From the NCBI GenBank assembly GCA_947449015.1, contig CANFQA010000013.1, positions 1 to 58,603 of the forward strand: a stretch of 58,603 nucleotides of DNA, given 5' to 3'. Position numbers and translations under genes: made by a program. The notes under the pieces were generated by a model. The model saw only the letters and a program-made list of their open reading frames with translations. It did not search any database and had not been told where the DNA came from. The first letter of the stretch is position 1, and each line of letters starts with the position of its first letter. Source of the DNA: Microthrixaceae bacterium (GTDB lineage: Bacteria; Actinomycetota; Acidimicrobiia; Acidimicrobiales; Acidimicrobilacustridaceae). Shown here in pieces: positions 9,699 through 18,035 of the stretch.

Positions 9699-10823
9699 AT
9701 GACCTCCGATCTCCCCGACGAGTCCACCTCCGACGAGCAGGACACGACCCCCACCGACGACACCTCCGTCGAGACCTCCCTCGGACGCAGCAGCGATGAA
9801 CTCGGCGAGCGCACCGTCGCCACCGAACTCGTCGATGCCCCCGTCGAGACCGCCGTCGCTGCAGCACCCGCATCGGCCGGCAACCGCACTCGGATCATCA
9901 TCGGTGCCCTGGTGGCGGCCCTCGTGGTCGCCGGTGTGGCCATCTTCATGCTGACCCGCAGCGACTCCTCCTCGAAGGATTCGGCGGAGACCAGCACATC
10001 GGTCCCGGCGAAGACGAAGTCGCTCGACGGCGTCAAGGTCGAGGGTGCGTTCGGCGAGAAGCCCACCATCACCTTCAAGCCCGCCTACGTCGGTTCCGAG
10101 GAATCCTTCAAGATCCTCTCCGAGGGCGACGGACCCGTCGTCGAGGACGGCCAGCGCGTCACGCTCAACTACGTCGCCGTGAGTGGCAACGACGGCTCGG
10201 AGCTCGACTCCACCTTCGGCCAGGCACCGCAGTCCGTCACCGCCAGCAAGGCCTCACTCACCGCAGTGCTCGCCGACGCCCTCGTCGGTCAGCATGTGGG
10301 CACGCGGGTGCTCGTCGCCGGTGACCAGACCAAGGCCCAGCCGGCGGCATGGGTGCTGTTCGTGTTCGACATCGTGGGCGCCGAGACCCTCCCGACCTCC
10401 GCCGAGGGCACACCGCAGACCCCGAAGGCCGGTTTCCCGACCGTCACCGTGGAGAACGGCGTGCCCACGCTGGCCACTCCGACCGGCACCGCCCCCACCA
10501 CCCTGCAGACCGAGGTGCTCATCAAGGGCAACGGTCCGGCGATCACCTCGGGCCAGACCGTCACCATGCAGTACACGGGCATCATCTGGGCAACCGGCAA
10601 GGAGTTCGACTCCTCATGGGGCAGCGATCCCGTCGACTTCCCGATCGGCACCGGTCAGGTGATCCCGGGCTTCGACGAGGGGCTCATCGGGCAGACCGTC
10701 GGTTCCCGCGTCGTGCTGGTCATCCCGCCCGACAAGGGCTACGGCACCTCGGGCAACAGCCAGGCCGGCATCAGCGGCACCGACACCCTCGTGTTCGTGG
10801 TCGACATCCTCGCCGCATCCTGA
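9699..10823 (+). CDS. Membrane-anchored tandem FKBP-type peptidyl-prolyl isomerase
   Basis: 374 residues. An acidic, Thr/Asp-rich cytoplasmic tail (1-62) is followed by one transmembrane helix (about 66-86), a linker and two FKBP-like domains facing outside. The first (about 130-235) keeps the fold pattern VEDGQRVTLNYVAV but appears degenerate around the active site. The second (about 278-374) has GQTVTMQYTGIIWATGKEFDSSW, VIPGFDEGLIGQTVGSRVVLVIPPDKGYG and a final DTLVFVVDIL, so it should be the catalytic one. The likely role is folding of exported proteins. It diverges from amt2 and appears leaderless. Confidence 0.88.
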   Translation: MTSDLPDESTSDEQDTTPTDDTSVETSLGRSSDELGERTVATELVDAPVETAVAAAPASAGNRTRIIIGALVAALVVAGVAIFMLTRSDSSSKDSAETSTSVPAKTKSLDGVKVEGAFGEKPTITFKPAYVGSEESFKILSEGDGPVVEDGQRVTLNYVAVSGNDGSELDSTFGQAPQSVTASKASLTAVLADALVGQHVGTRVLVAGDQTKAQPAAWVLFVFDIVGAETLPTSAEGTPQTPKAGFPTVTVENGVPTLATPTGTAPTTLQTEVLIKGNGPAITSGQTVTMQYTGIIWATGKEFDSSWGSDPVDFPIGTGQVIPGFDEGLIGQTVGSRVVLVIPPDKGYGTSGNSQAGISGTDTLVFVVDILAAS

Positions 10824-10911
10824 CCAACGGCAGGCCACGTTGACATCGACCCTGCGCAGCACGCTCGCGGTACGCACCAGAGCGCGCCGAGTCCGTCGAA
10901 CGGCACACATC

Positions 10912-11805
10912 ATGAAGGTGCGGACGCTGCAGGGGCTCAACCGGCTCGACCCCGAGACCACGCAGCGGTATCGCGACCATGTCATCGCCCGGGCGCTCGA
11001 CACGCCCCTCGGCGAGGACCCCTACTTCCATCTCGCGATCGACGAGATCCTGCCTCCGGACCTCTACGACGGACTCCGCCGGTTGATGGAGCAGTTGAAG
11101 AGGTCCGGAACGCAGCCGGATCGTCGTCAGGACAGCCCCCTCTACGTGACCCGCCGGTCGCCGCTGTACGAGAGCGCGAACCCCCATGCGATGCATCTTC
11201 GACGGATCTTCGACGACCCGGACGTCATCCGGGCGTTCCTGTCGCGCTTCTACCTCCAACCCGATGATCTCGTCGGACGACTCTCGATCCTCGATCGCGA
11301 GTTCGAGTTCACCCACAGCGAGCCGGCCCGCTTCCAGAACGTCCACTGCGATCTCCCCTCCAAGTACCTCTCGTTCGTCATCTACTTCCCCCAGGACGGG
11401 ATCACCGAGGAGCAGGAACGTGACAACGCCACCGTCCTCTACGACCGGGATGTCAATCCGGTGCACGCCGTGCGATTCCGTCCGAACAGTGCGGTGTGCT
11501 TCGCCTCGCACTTCCGCTCCTACCACGGGTTCTCCACCACGACCTCCCGGGACGCCCTGGTGATGTTCATCGTCGATCGAACCCTCGACGATGCGTGGTT
11601 CGCCGCCCGACCCTGGGCCGAGTCCGCTCCCTTCCCGCTCTGGGCGGAGCGGATGACGCACAAGCTGCGCACCTCACCGATGATCGAGTTCGGCGATGAT
11701 CCCGACGCCATCGCCGCCGCGCTCGCCACCACCCATGTGAACGCCGCCGAGGGTCGGGTGCTCGTCGACGACGACGGCCGTCCGCTCCCGGGCCCCTGGG
11801 CCTGA
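10912..11805 (+). CDS. 2-oxoglutarate/Fe(II)-dependent oxygenase-like protein
   Basis: 297 residues from ATG 10912; a TTG at 10840 in the same frame would add 24 basic residues and is an alternative. A prolyl-4-hydroxylase-like core is visible: the HxD pair His145-Asp147 in FQNVHCDLPSKY, a distal His205 in FRSYHGF, and Arg213 in TSRDALVMF, matching the facial triad plus the 2-oxoglutarate-binding residue of the DSBH fold. The substrate is unknown. It converges on a pyruvyl-transferase-like gene, so a role in surface-polymer modification is possible but unproven. Confidence 0.7.
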   Translation: MKVRTLQGLNRLDPETTQRYRDHVIARALDTPLGEDPYFHLAIDEILPPDLYDGLRRLMEQLKRSGTQPDRRQDSPLYVTRRSPLYESANPHAMHLRRIFDDPDVIRAFLSRFYLQPDDLVGRLSILDREFEFTHSEPARFQNVHCDLPSKYLSFVIYFPQDGITEEQERDNATVLYDRDVNPVHAVRFRPNSAVCFASHFRSYHGFSTTTSRDALVMFIVDRTLDDAWFAARPWAESAPFPLWAERMTHKLRTSPMIEFGDDPDAIAAALATTHVNAAEGRVLVDDDGRPLPGPWA

Positions 11806-11857
11806 GCCGAGTCTGGGTCTGAGCATCGGTCGGACTGCGGATCGGCCGACGGGCTGA

Positions 11858-12865
11858 TCACCGGTTCCGGGCGATCTCCAGTGCCTCCTGCGGCGACTCG
11901 AGCACGGTGACCTGTGCGTCGGGGAGCCAGGTGGCGAGCAGATGCTCGAGCTTGTGATCGAGTGAGTGCACGGCGAGCACATCGATGTCCAGCAGTACTG
12001 CCGTGATCACGGCGTGGAGCCGATCGGTGACGAGCAGCTCGGCGGAGCTCACCTGCCGGGCTGCTGCAGCGGCGAGGATCGATGCGTGACGGATGAGCGT
12101 CCGGGTCCGGATCCGATCGGCGATCGACCCGCGTCGACGCATGAGCGCGCCGAGGATCCGGTCGACCGGACGGATGAGGATCTTCTCCCATGTCACCAGC
12201 GACCAGTCGCGATTGGCCCCGAGTTCATCGGCGAGTCGACGCAGACCCGAGGTCTCACCGTCCCGACGACCGAGGATGGACACGGGAACCACGGGACGCA
12301 GGGTCCTCCGAGGTGGACTCCATGGCACGAGCCCGAAGGCGAGGTCCGGCATCAGCACCGACCGGACCCCCGGGAACTGCTGCTGCGCGAGCTCGAAGCT
12401 CCAGCGATCGCGCCAGGCGAGGGTCAGATCGGGATGGGCCACGAGCGAACGACGGCAGGCGTCGATGTTGGCCTCGTCGACGAAGTGGAGGCTCTGCGGC
12501 AGCGAGATGATCCGGCGATCGGGGAGATCCGCCAGCACCCGTCGGCGGAACTGCTCGTGTTCCGGATAGAGGTCACCGAAGTTCCCGCCACCGTGGATCA
12601 GCACGACGACATCCGCGGGCAACGCACGGAGCAGGACAGGCGCGTAGGTGTTGATGTCGCTCACCGAGAGCACCGCGATCCCGAGTCGACGGAGCAGCGT
12701 CAGTTCTCCGCAGAGGATGAGTGCGTCGCCGAAGTTCCGGTGGAATGGAGCGTCGAGGATCACCACCCGATCCACACCGCTGAGGAGTTCGGCCAGTGCG
12801 CGCTGTGCCGCGTCCCGGACCTGGTCGAGCGCCGATCGATCGACCTGCGTGAAGCGTCGACTCAC
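11858..12865 (-). CDS. Polysaccharide pyruvyl transferase family protein
   Basis: 335 residues. The family pattern is clear: FHRNFGDALILCGE near the N-terminus, then VVVLIHGGGNFGDLYPEH, IISLPQSLHF, and a C-terminal VTDRLHAVITAVLLDIDVLAV. These proteins (CsaB/GumL/EpsO type) transfer pyruvate ketals to cell-surface sugars. The start is taken as GTG 12863-12865, which overlaps the TGA of the upstream SDR gene (GTGA); the frame is open further, but only through sequence antisense to the SDR product. Coupling to an SDR is odd for a surface-polymer gene and may be coincidental. Confidence 0.8.
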   Translation of the reverse strand: MSRRFTQVDRSALDQVRDAAQRALAELLSGVDRVVILDAPFHRNFGDALILCGELTLLRRLGIAVLSVSDINTYAPVLLRALPADVVVLIHGGGNFGDLYPEHEQFRRRVLADLPDRRIISLPQSLHFVDEANIDACRRSLVAHPDLTLAWRDRWSFELAQQQFPGVRSVLMPDLAFGLVPWSPPRRTLRPVVPVSILGRRDGETSGLRRLADELGANRDWSLVTWEKILIRPVDRILGALMRRRGSIADRIRTRTLIRHASILAAAAARQVSSAELLVTDRLHAVITAVLLDIDVLAVHSLDHKLEHLLATWLPDAQVTVLESPQEALEIARNR

Positions 12866-13818
12866 CGCGTGTGATCCTCGGCCGGCGGCGATCCAGCGCC
12901 GAACCCCTGCATCAGGTTCGTCATGAGCGGTGATCCGGGTGAGCCCGTGAGGAACGACGGCGGCACGAGGAGCTCGTCGGCATGTGCGGCGAGCGACTCG
13001 GGGGTGAGCTCGCGATCGGTGAAGCCCTCGTTCACGGCGAACGCCACCTGGGCCACATGGCCGGCGCCCACGGCGAAGCACTTCCCGGTGACATCGCAGG
13101 TCTCATGGGCCAGCCAGACGATGAGCGGTGCCACCTTGCGCGGATGCAGCCAGTCGGCGAGTTCATCGCTCCACGGGATGGGGCCGAACCCGGTACCCGG
13201 ACGGGTCTTGGCATAGGGGGCGATGACGTTGACATCGATGCCGAGCGGCGCTCCCTCGGCGGCCATGGCGATGGTGAGGCCGATCACGCCGGCCTTCGCC
13301 ATGGAGTACACCGACGAGCGGTCGAAACCGCCATACCCCGCACCCGATGACACGTTGATGATGCGCCCGCCGCCCCTAGCCTCCATCACCCGCCACGCCG
13401 CTCGACCCACGTTGAGCGTGCCGAGCAGCTGGGTGGAGATGACGGTTGCGATGTGCTCGTCGGGGAAGGTGGCGAACGGCTGCATCCGGACCTGACCGGC
13501 GTTGTTCACGCAGATGTCGACGGTGCCGAAGGCCTCGAGTGCGGTGGCGATGATCGCCTCGCCGCCCTCGGTGGTGGCCACGGTGCTGTGATCGGCCACG
13601 GCCTCGCCACCGGCGGCACGGATCTCGGCCACGACCTCATCAGCGGGATTGACGGCGGGAGCCTCACCGGAGTCGTCGGTGTCGCTGATGGCCACCCCGA
13701 AGTCGTTCACGACGACCCGGGCGCCGCGGGAGGCCATCAGCAGTGCGTACTCCCGACCGAGCCCCCGGCCCGCTCCTGTGATGACCGCCACCCTGCCGTC
13801 GAGACGAAGTTCTTCCAT
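12862..13818 (-). CDS. Short-chain dehydrogenase (3-hydroxyacyl-CoA dehydrogenase-like)
   Basis: 318 residues, longer than a minimal SDR. The NAD(P)-binding motif TGAGRGLGRE, VVVNDFG, the NNAG motif, the catalytic Ser in NVSSGAG and the YSMAK catalytic pair are all present. The insert after VVVNDFG (residues about 44-60, rich in Asp and Ala) and the TGAGRGLGREYA start resemble the dehydrogenase part of peroxisomal-type multifunctional enzyme 2, so a 3-hydroxyacyl-CoA or steroid substrate is likely. The C-terminal 70 residues have no obvious catalytic role. It overlaps the pyruvyl-transferase-like gene by 4 bases. Confidence 0.85.
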   Translation of the reverse strand: MEELRLDGRVAVITGAGRGLGREYALLMASRGARVVVNDFGVAISDTDDSGEAPAVNPADEVVAEIRAAGGEAVADHSTVATTEGGEAIIATALEAFGTVDICVNNAGQVRMQPFATFPDEHIATVISTQLLGTLNVGRAAWRVMEARGGGRIINVSSGAGYGGFDRSSVYSMAKAGVIGLTIAMAAEGAPLGIDVNVIAPYAKTRPGTGFGPIPWSDELADWLHPRKVAPLIVWLAHETCDVTGKCFAVGAGHVAQVAFAVNEGFTDRELTPESLAAHADELLVPPSFLTGSPGSPLMTNLMQGFGAGSPPAEDHTR

Positions 13819-13856
13819 GGCGGAGTGTCTACTTCGGAACCGGAGGCCCGATCATC

Positions 13857-13862
13857 TAGAGT
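13857..13862 (+). promoter_or_regulatory. Probable -10 element of tRNA-Ala
   Basis: TAGAGT fits TANNNT and lies 29 bases before the mature tRNA 5' end. No convincing -35 element was identified. Confidence 0.35.
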
Positions 13863-13891
13863 GACGGCTCCACACCGGCGTGCCGGTGCCC

Positions 13892-13968
13892 GGGGTTGTA
13901 GCTCAGTTGGCTAGAGCACCTGCTTTGCAAGCAGGGGGTCGTGGGTTCGATTCCCATCAACTCCACCA
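13892..13968 (+). tRNA. tRNA-Ala (anticodon TGC), CCA encoded
   Basis: A 77-base cloverleaf including the encoded CCA end. The acceptor stem pairs GGGGTTG with CAACTCC (one G-T pair), the D arm is GCTCAGTTGGCTAGAGC, the anticodon stem-loop CTGCTTTGCAAGCAG carries TGC, and the T arm reads GTGGGTTCGATTCCCAT. A diverged copy of its 5' part lies at 16860-16890. Confidence 0.97.
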
Positions 13969-14044
13969 CATCGCTGCACGGCGGTCCGCCCATGGGTCGG
14001 AACCGGGCAGCAGCCATCAGGACGGCGAGATCCGGACGTCAGCC

Positions 14045-15295
14045 TCAGCGGGGAACCTCACGCCAGGGGACACCCTTGAACGCATCGGGCTCTCGGGGCA
14101 GCCCGAGGATGCGCTCTCCGACGATGTTGCGCTGGATCTCCGAGGTGCCGCCCTCGATGGAGTTGGCTCGGGTGCGCAGGAACTGCGTGATCCACTCCTT
14201 CGCCTCGTCATCATCGGCGTCCCATGCGATGGCGTCCGCACCGAGCAGGGCGAGGGCCAGTTCCTGCAGGCGCTGGTTGGATCTCGCCTTGGCGATCTTG
14301 GTGATCGAACCCTCGGCACCGGTGGTGCGACCGATGGCGGCGAGATCGCGGAACCGACGGGCACTCAGCGCGAGCACCCGCTCGGCGATGTACGCCTGCA
14401 TCAGCGCGTCGCGGGCGACGACGCCGAGCCGGGCACCGGACCGGGCCAGCTGCTCGATCTCGGCATAGGGCTTGCCGCCGAGGATCTCATCGGAGGCCCT
14501 GCGCTTCTTCCTGGCCAGGCCCGACAGTGCGAAACGTTCGGCACCGAGCGTGGTGAGCGAAGCCGCCCACCCCTCCCCCAGCGGACTGATGCGATCGATA
14601 TCGGGCACCCGCACATCGGTGAGGAACACCTCGTTGAACTCATGCTGGCCGGCCATGTTGACCAGCGGCCGCACCTCGACCCCCGTCGCTCGCATGTCGA
14701 GACCGAAATAGGTGATGCCCTTGTGCTTGGGCTGATCGGGATCGGTGCGGGCCAGCAGCATGGCCCGCTCGGAGCTCTGACCGAAGGTGGTCCAGACCTT
14801 CTGTCCGTTGATGATCCACTCGTCGCCGTCTCTCACCGCGGTGGTGGCGAGCGTGGCCATATCGGAACCCGCCCCGGGCTCGGAGAACAGCTGGCACCAG
14901 CGCTCCTCGCCGGACACCAGCGGCGGCAGCAGATGGCCCTTGGTTTCGTCGCTGGCCCATTGCTCGATGGTGGGTGCGGCCAAGGGCAGCCCCGAACCGC
15001 CGGGCACATGGGGCACCTCCCAGAGGTTCAGCAGCGTGAGAGCCCGGGCGGCATCCGAACGCGACAGACCACGGCCCCCGTGGTCGACGGCGTAGTGGGG
15101 TGCGACCCATCCGGCCCGCCCGAGGACGCGCACGATCTCGCGTCGATCGATGGTGTCGCCCAGCCCGGCGAGGGCTTCCTCATCGCCCCGACCGGCGGCG
15201 TCGACCCACCCCGCAGGCAGGATCGAGGCGAGCAGTGATTCGAGTTCGTCGCGGCCCGGGAACTCGCCGGCCTGATCGGTCGGTCGCTCAGCCAC
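14045..15295 (-). CDS. Acyl-CoA dehydrogenase (FadE type)
   Basis: A 416-residue flavoprotein for the first oxidation of acyl-CoA beta-oxidation or a related substrate. The FAD/substrate motif CQLFSEPGAGSDMATL, the middle domain DEWIINGQKVWTTFGQ, and the C-terminal SIEGGTSEIQRNIVGERILGLPRE are present; the last motif resembles FadE/ACAD11-like enzymes more than short-chain enzymes. The start is taken as GTG 15293-15295, which overlaps the end of the upstream crotonase gene by 8 bases. The frame stays open further upstream, but only inside the crotonase gene. It probably forms an operon with the crotonase. Confidence 0.9.
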   Translation of the reverse strand: MAERPTDQAGEFPGRDELESLLASILPAGWVDAAGRGDEEALAGLGDTIDRREIVRVLGRAGWVAPHYAVDHGGRGLSRSDAARALTLLNLWEVPHVPGGSGLPLAAPTIEQWASDETKGHLLPPLVSGEERWCQLFSEPGAGSDMATLATTAVRDGDEWIINGQKVWTTFGQSSERAMLLARTDPDQPKHKGITYFGLDMRATGVEVRPLVNMAGQHEFNEVFLTDVRVPDIDRISPLGEGWAASLTTLGAERFALSGLARKKRRASDEILGGKPYAEIEQLARSGARLGVVARDALMQAYIAERVLALSARRFRDLAAIGRTTGAEGSITKIAKARSNQRLQELALALLGADAIAWDADDDEAKEWITQFLRTRANSIEGGTSEIQRNIVGERILGLPREPDAFKGVPWREVPR

Positions 15296-16025
15296 GGGAC
15301 ATCCTTGCGGCCATGTCCTCGGGGACTCCGTGAGGCAGGGTGCGCTCACGCTCGATGGCGGCGGTGCGGGTTAGATCATCGGCATCGGCGATCAGGAGCT
15401 TCACCCGGCGATTGGTTCCCGGCGAGTTGCTGAGGATCTCGCCGGCAAGTTTCTCAACGGCGGCGTCAAGCTCCTCCTCAGGCACTGCGATATCGGCCAG
15501 ACCGATGCGCTGGGCCTCGACGCCATCGATACGACGACTGGTGAACATCAGTTGTTTGGCCATCGCCCGACCCACTCGTTCGGGCAGACGAACCGACATG
15601 CCCCAGATGGGCACGAGACCCCACTGGCCATGAGTGTCGCCGAACCGGGCGGTGGTGGTGGAAACGATGAGATCGCAACCGAGGGCCAGCTCGAGGCCAC
15701 CGGTGAAGCAATGGCCGTGCACTTTGGCAATGGTGGGCTGGGGAAGGCGTTCGAGGGCATCGACGGTTTCGGGTTCGAAATGTCGGCTCGGGGCCCGCTC
15801 CCCATCGGCAATGGCGGCGAGATCATGGCCAGCGCAGAACGATCGGCCAGCGCCCTGCAACACAACGCAATGCACCGAGTCATCAGCGGCAACCGCGTCG
15901 AGTACCTCACGCAATGCCACGAACACACCGGGGGTGAGGGAGTTGAGTTTGTCGGGGCGGTTCAGGGTGATGGTGCACAGACCATCGCGATCACTGCGCA
16001 GAACCAGCGGCTGCTCATCAGACAT
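15288..16025 (-). CDS. Enoyl-CoA hydratase/isomerase family protein
   Basis: A 245-residue crotonase. The oxyanion-hole regions are visible (RSFCAGHDLAAI and GHCFTGGLELALGCDLIV), and the Glu in GLELAL aligns with Glu144 of rat hydratase. The second hydratase glutamate (Glu164 in FGQPE) is replaced: here the segment reads ARFGDTHGQWG, giving His. It may therefore be an isomerase or another crotonase rather than a standard hydratase. ATG 16025 (MSDEQP) is chosen; a GTG seven codons upstream is possible. Its stop overlaps the acyl-CoA dehydrogenase start. Confidence 0.87.
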   Translation of the reverse strand: MSDEQPLVLRSDRDGLCTITLNRPDKLNSLTPGVFVALREVLDAVAADDSVHCVVLQGAGRSFCAGHDLAAIADGERAPSRHFEPETVDALERLPQPTIAKVHGHCFTGGLELALGCDLIVSTTTARFGDTHGQWGLVPIWGMSVRLPERVGRAMAKQLMFTSRRIDGVEAQRIGLADIAVPEEELDAAVEKLAGEILSNSPGTNRRVKLLIADADDLTRTAAIERERTLPHGVPEDMAARMSRG

Positions 16026-16210
16026 CGCAACAGTATTGACGACCACCGACGATGCCGCCGGAGTCCCGGCTGTGGTCGCACTTCGTGCGCGCCCTCAGTC
16101 ATCGACCTCGACCGGCGTCGCACCCGGGTCGTGCTGCTCGACCTCACCGGGATCACCCTGCTCGCCGCCGCGGTCAGCCGAAGAGCCATGATCCGACCTG
16201 CGGATGTGTC

Positions 16211-16216
16211 TAATGT
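16211..16216 (+). promoter_or_regulatory. Probable -10 element, leaderless tetR
   Basis: TAATGT fits TANNNT and ends 6 bases before the GTG start at 16223; no Shine-Dalgarno sequence is present. Confidence 0.45.
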
Positions 16217-16222
16217 CGCGGC

Positions 16223-16816
16223 GTGGGTACCGACAACAGAGCGAAGATTCTCAATCTCGCCGTTGCTGCGATCGACGAGGGCGGAGAAGCAGCCCTGCGG
16301 GTCAATCACATCGTCGACGAGGTCGGGATCGGGCAACCAGTGCTCTACCACTACTTCGGAAATCGCGAGGGTCTGGTCGTCGCCGCGCAGATCGAGCGCT
16401 TCACCCGCCAGACCCAGACCGACATCGCTCAGATCGGCCGAGCGGTCGCGCAGTGCTCGACGAGCGAAGAACTCCGATACGCCCTCCGCATCACCTGGAG
16501 TCGATCACTGGCCCAGAGATCAGAGAGTCGCTGGCGGAGGATCAGTGTCATCGGAAGTGCGTACGCGCGCCCCGAACTCGTCGCAGCCGTCATGCAGGCC
16601 CAGGACGAGATCGTGGGGCTCCTGACCGAGATCCTCGAACCCTGCCGTGTACGCGGATTGCTCCGCCAGGACATCGACCTGCCCAGCACGATCGCCTGGC
16701 ACCACAGCCTGCTCATCGGTCGAATCTTCATGGAACACGGACAACGCCTTGCAGATCCTGCCGAGTGGGACAGGCTCACCCTCGAAGCACTTGAAAGAGC
16801 ATTCTTTGAGGACTGA
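16223..16816 (+). CDS. TetR-family transcriptional regulator
   Basis: 197 residues with a GTG start. The N-terminal helix-turn-helix reads RAKILNLAVAAIDEGGEAALRVNHIVDEVGIGQPVLYHYFGNREGL in pattern (shown here only as key parts: VDEVGIGQPVLYHYFGN). The C-terminal ligand domain is helical and unremarkable. It diverges from the crotonase/acyl-CoA dehydrogenase operon with about 200 bases between starts, so control of that operon by an acyl-CoA is the obvious hypothesis. I did not find a clear palindromic operator in the gap. Confidence 0.88.
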   Translation: MGTDNRAKILNLAVAAIDEGGEAALRVNHIVDEVGIGQPVLYHYFGNREGLVVAAQIERFTRQTQTDIAQIGRAVAQCSTSEELRYALRITWSRSLAQRSESRWRRISVIGSAYARPELVAAVMQAQDEIVGLLTEILEPCRVRGLLRQDIDLPSTIAWHHSLLIGRIFMEHGQRLADPAEWDRLTLEALERAFFED

Positions 16817-16843
16817 CCCGACCTCGACAATGACGATCGGGTC
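16815..16843 (+). terminator. Possible terminator after tetR
   Basis: GACCCGA (16815-16821, overlapping the stop codon) pairs with TCGGGTC (16837-16843) around a 15-base loop. There is no long T-run, so confidence is limited. Confidence 0.4.
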
Positions 16844-16859
16844 GGTTCGCCAGTGCCCA

Positions 16860-16890
16860 GGGTTGTAGATCAGTCAGCTGGAGCGCCCGC
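16860..16890 (+). pseudogene. Relic of a tRNA 5' part (tRNA-Ala-like)
   Basis: These 31 bases match positions 13893-13923 of the intact tRNA-Ala at 25 of 31 positions (acceptor strand, D arm and start of the anticodon stem: GGGTTGTAG-TCAGT---GCT-GAGC). The sequence then diverges completely, with no anticodon loop or T arm. It sits alone between tetR and an SDR gene. Confidence 0.65.
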
Positions 16891-16896
16891 GAAGTC

Positions 16897-17760
16897 TCAA
16901 CCTTTGGCGGAGGCCATGATCATGGCGTGGACCCTGCGCATGCGGCGCAGCCAGTTGTCACGTTCGCTGGCCCGACGCACCTCGTACTCAGCCACCACGG
17001 GATGCGGCAGGATCAGGAAGCGTTCGTCAGCGACCGCTTCGATGACTGCGGCCGCCACCTCGGCGGGCATCAGCATGCCGTCACGCCCCGCTGTGGACAC
17101 CGCGAAATCGCGCTGCTGACCGTCGCCATTCTCAACATTGAGACCGTCATCGCCTCCGGCTTCGAAATCCTCGGCCGGGGCGCCGGTCATGGCGGTCCAG
17201 ACTCCCTGCGGACACAGACAGGACACGCGAATGCCGGCATCGCCATGGGTGATCGACAGCCACTCAGCCAGCGCCACCGCAGCGTGCTTGGTGACCGCAT
17301 AGGGAGCCGAGCCGATCTGGGTGAGTAGACCAGCCGCTGACGCTGTGTTGATCAGATACCCCTCGCCGCGCTCGAGCATGGCGGGAAGAACTGCCCGAGC
17401 CGCATGCACATGACTGCGTACGTTGATCTCCCAGATTCGTTCCCATTCGGCGTCGAGCACCTCGACACCACCGGGCACCACGATGCCGGCGTTGGCACAG
17501 AAGATGTCGATGCGCCCGTACGCGCCGACAGCAGCATCGACAACGGCGATGGTGTCGGCTTCGTCTGAGACATCACAACGCAGACCGAGTGCCTCGTGGC
17601 CAGTGGCGCGCAAGTTCGCGGCCACTCGCTCAGCGGCATCACCATCGATGTCAGCAACCACCACTGCGCCAGCACCCGCGTCAGCGAACGCCGAGGCCAT
17701 GGCCCGACCGATACCGCCACCACCGCCAGTGATAACGACAATGCGTCCGTTGATCTCCAT
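16897..17760 (-). CDS. Short-chain dehydrogenase/reductase
   Basis: A 287-residue classical SDR. The TGGGGGIGRAMA cofactor loop, VVADIDGD (Asp after the second strand, suggesting NAD(H)), the NAG motif in FCANAGIVVPGG, Ser in NTASAAGLL and YAVTK catalytic residues are seen. The C-terminus DNWLRRMRRVHAMIMASAKG is basic. A GAGGAG Shine-Dalgarno sequence supports the ATG at 17760. The substrate is unknown; the surroundings suggest lipid or alcohol metabolism. Confidence 0.87.
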   Translation of the reverse strand: MEINGRIVVITGGGGGIGRAMASAFADAGAGAVVVADIDGDAAERVAANLRATGHEALGLRCDVSDEADTIAVVDAAVGAYGRIDIFCANAGIVVPGGVEVLDAEWERIWEINVRSHVHAARAVLPAMLERGEGYLINTASAAGLLTQIGSAPYAVTKHAAVALAEWLSITHGDAGIRVSCLCPQGVWTAMTGAPAEDFEAGGDDGLNVENGDGQQRDFAVSTAGRDGMLMPAEVAAAVIEAVADERFLILPHPVVAEYEVRRASERDNWLRRMRRVHAMIMASAKG

Positions 17761-18035
17761 GTCGTGCTCCTCGGGTCAGCGAACTTGGAACTGAGCTCAG
17801 CGGTGACCGGACCGCCCAGCAGGGAGTCTCTCAGAGGTCCACCGAGGTGGTGGCGCTGTTCTTCCCCGGCCCAGGAGGTGCGCACCGCCCTCGACCTGAA
17901 TCACATCAGCGGTCCGGATCCTCCAATATCGCCTCATTGGCTGATCAGATACTGTTCGTCTCTTGCTTGCCGGCACTGCGGGCCGAGCGGAACCACTGGG
18001 GCGGTCGACCCCAACACTGAGGAGATCGCATCACC

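Noticed and set aside
11806-11857. Terminator between the convergent oxygenase and pyruvyl-transferase-like genes
   Set aside because: Only a weak stem (TCGGTCG with CGGCCGA, including a wobble pair) and no T-run; not strong enough to list.
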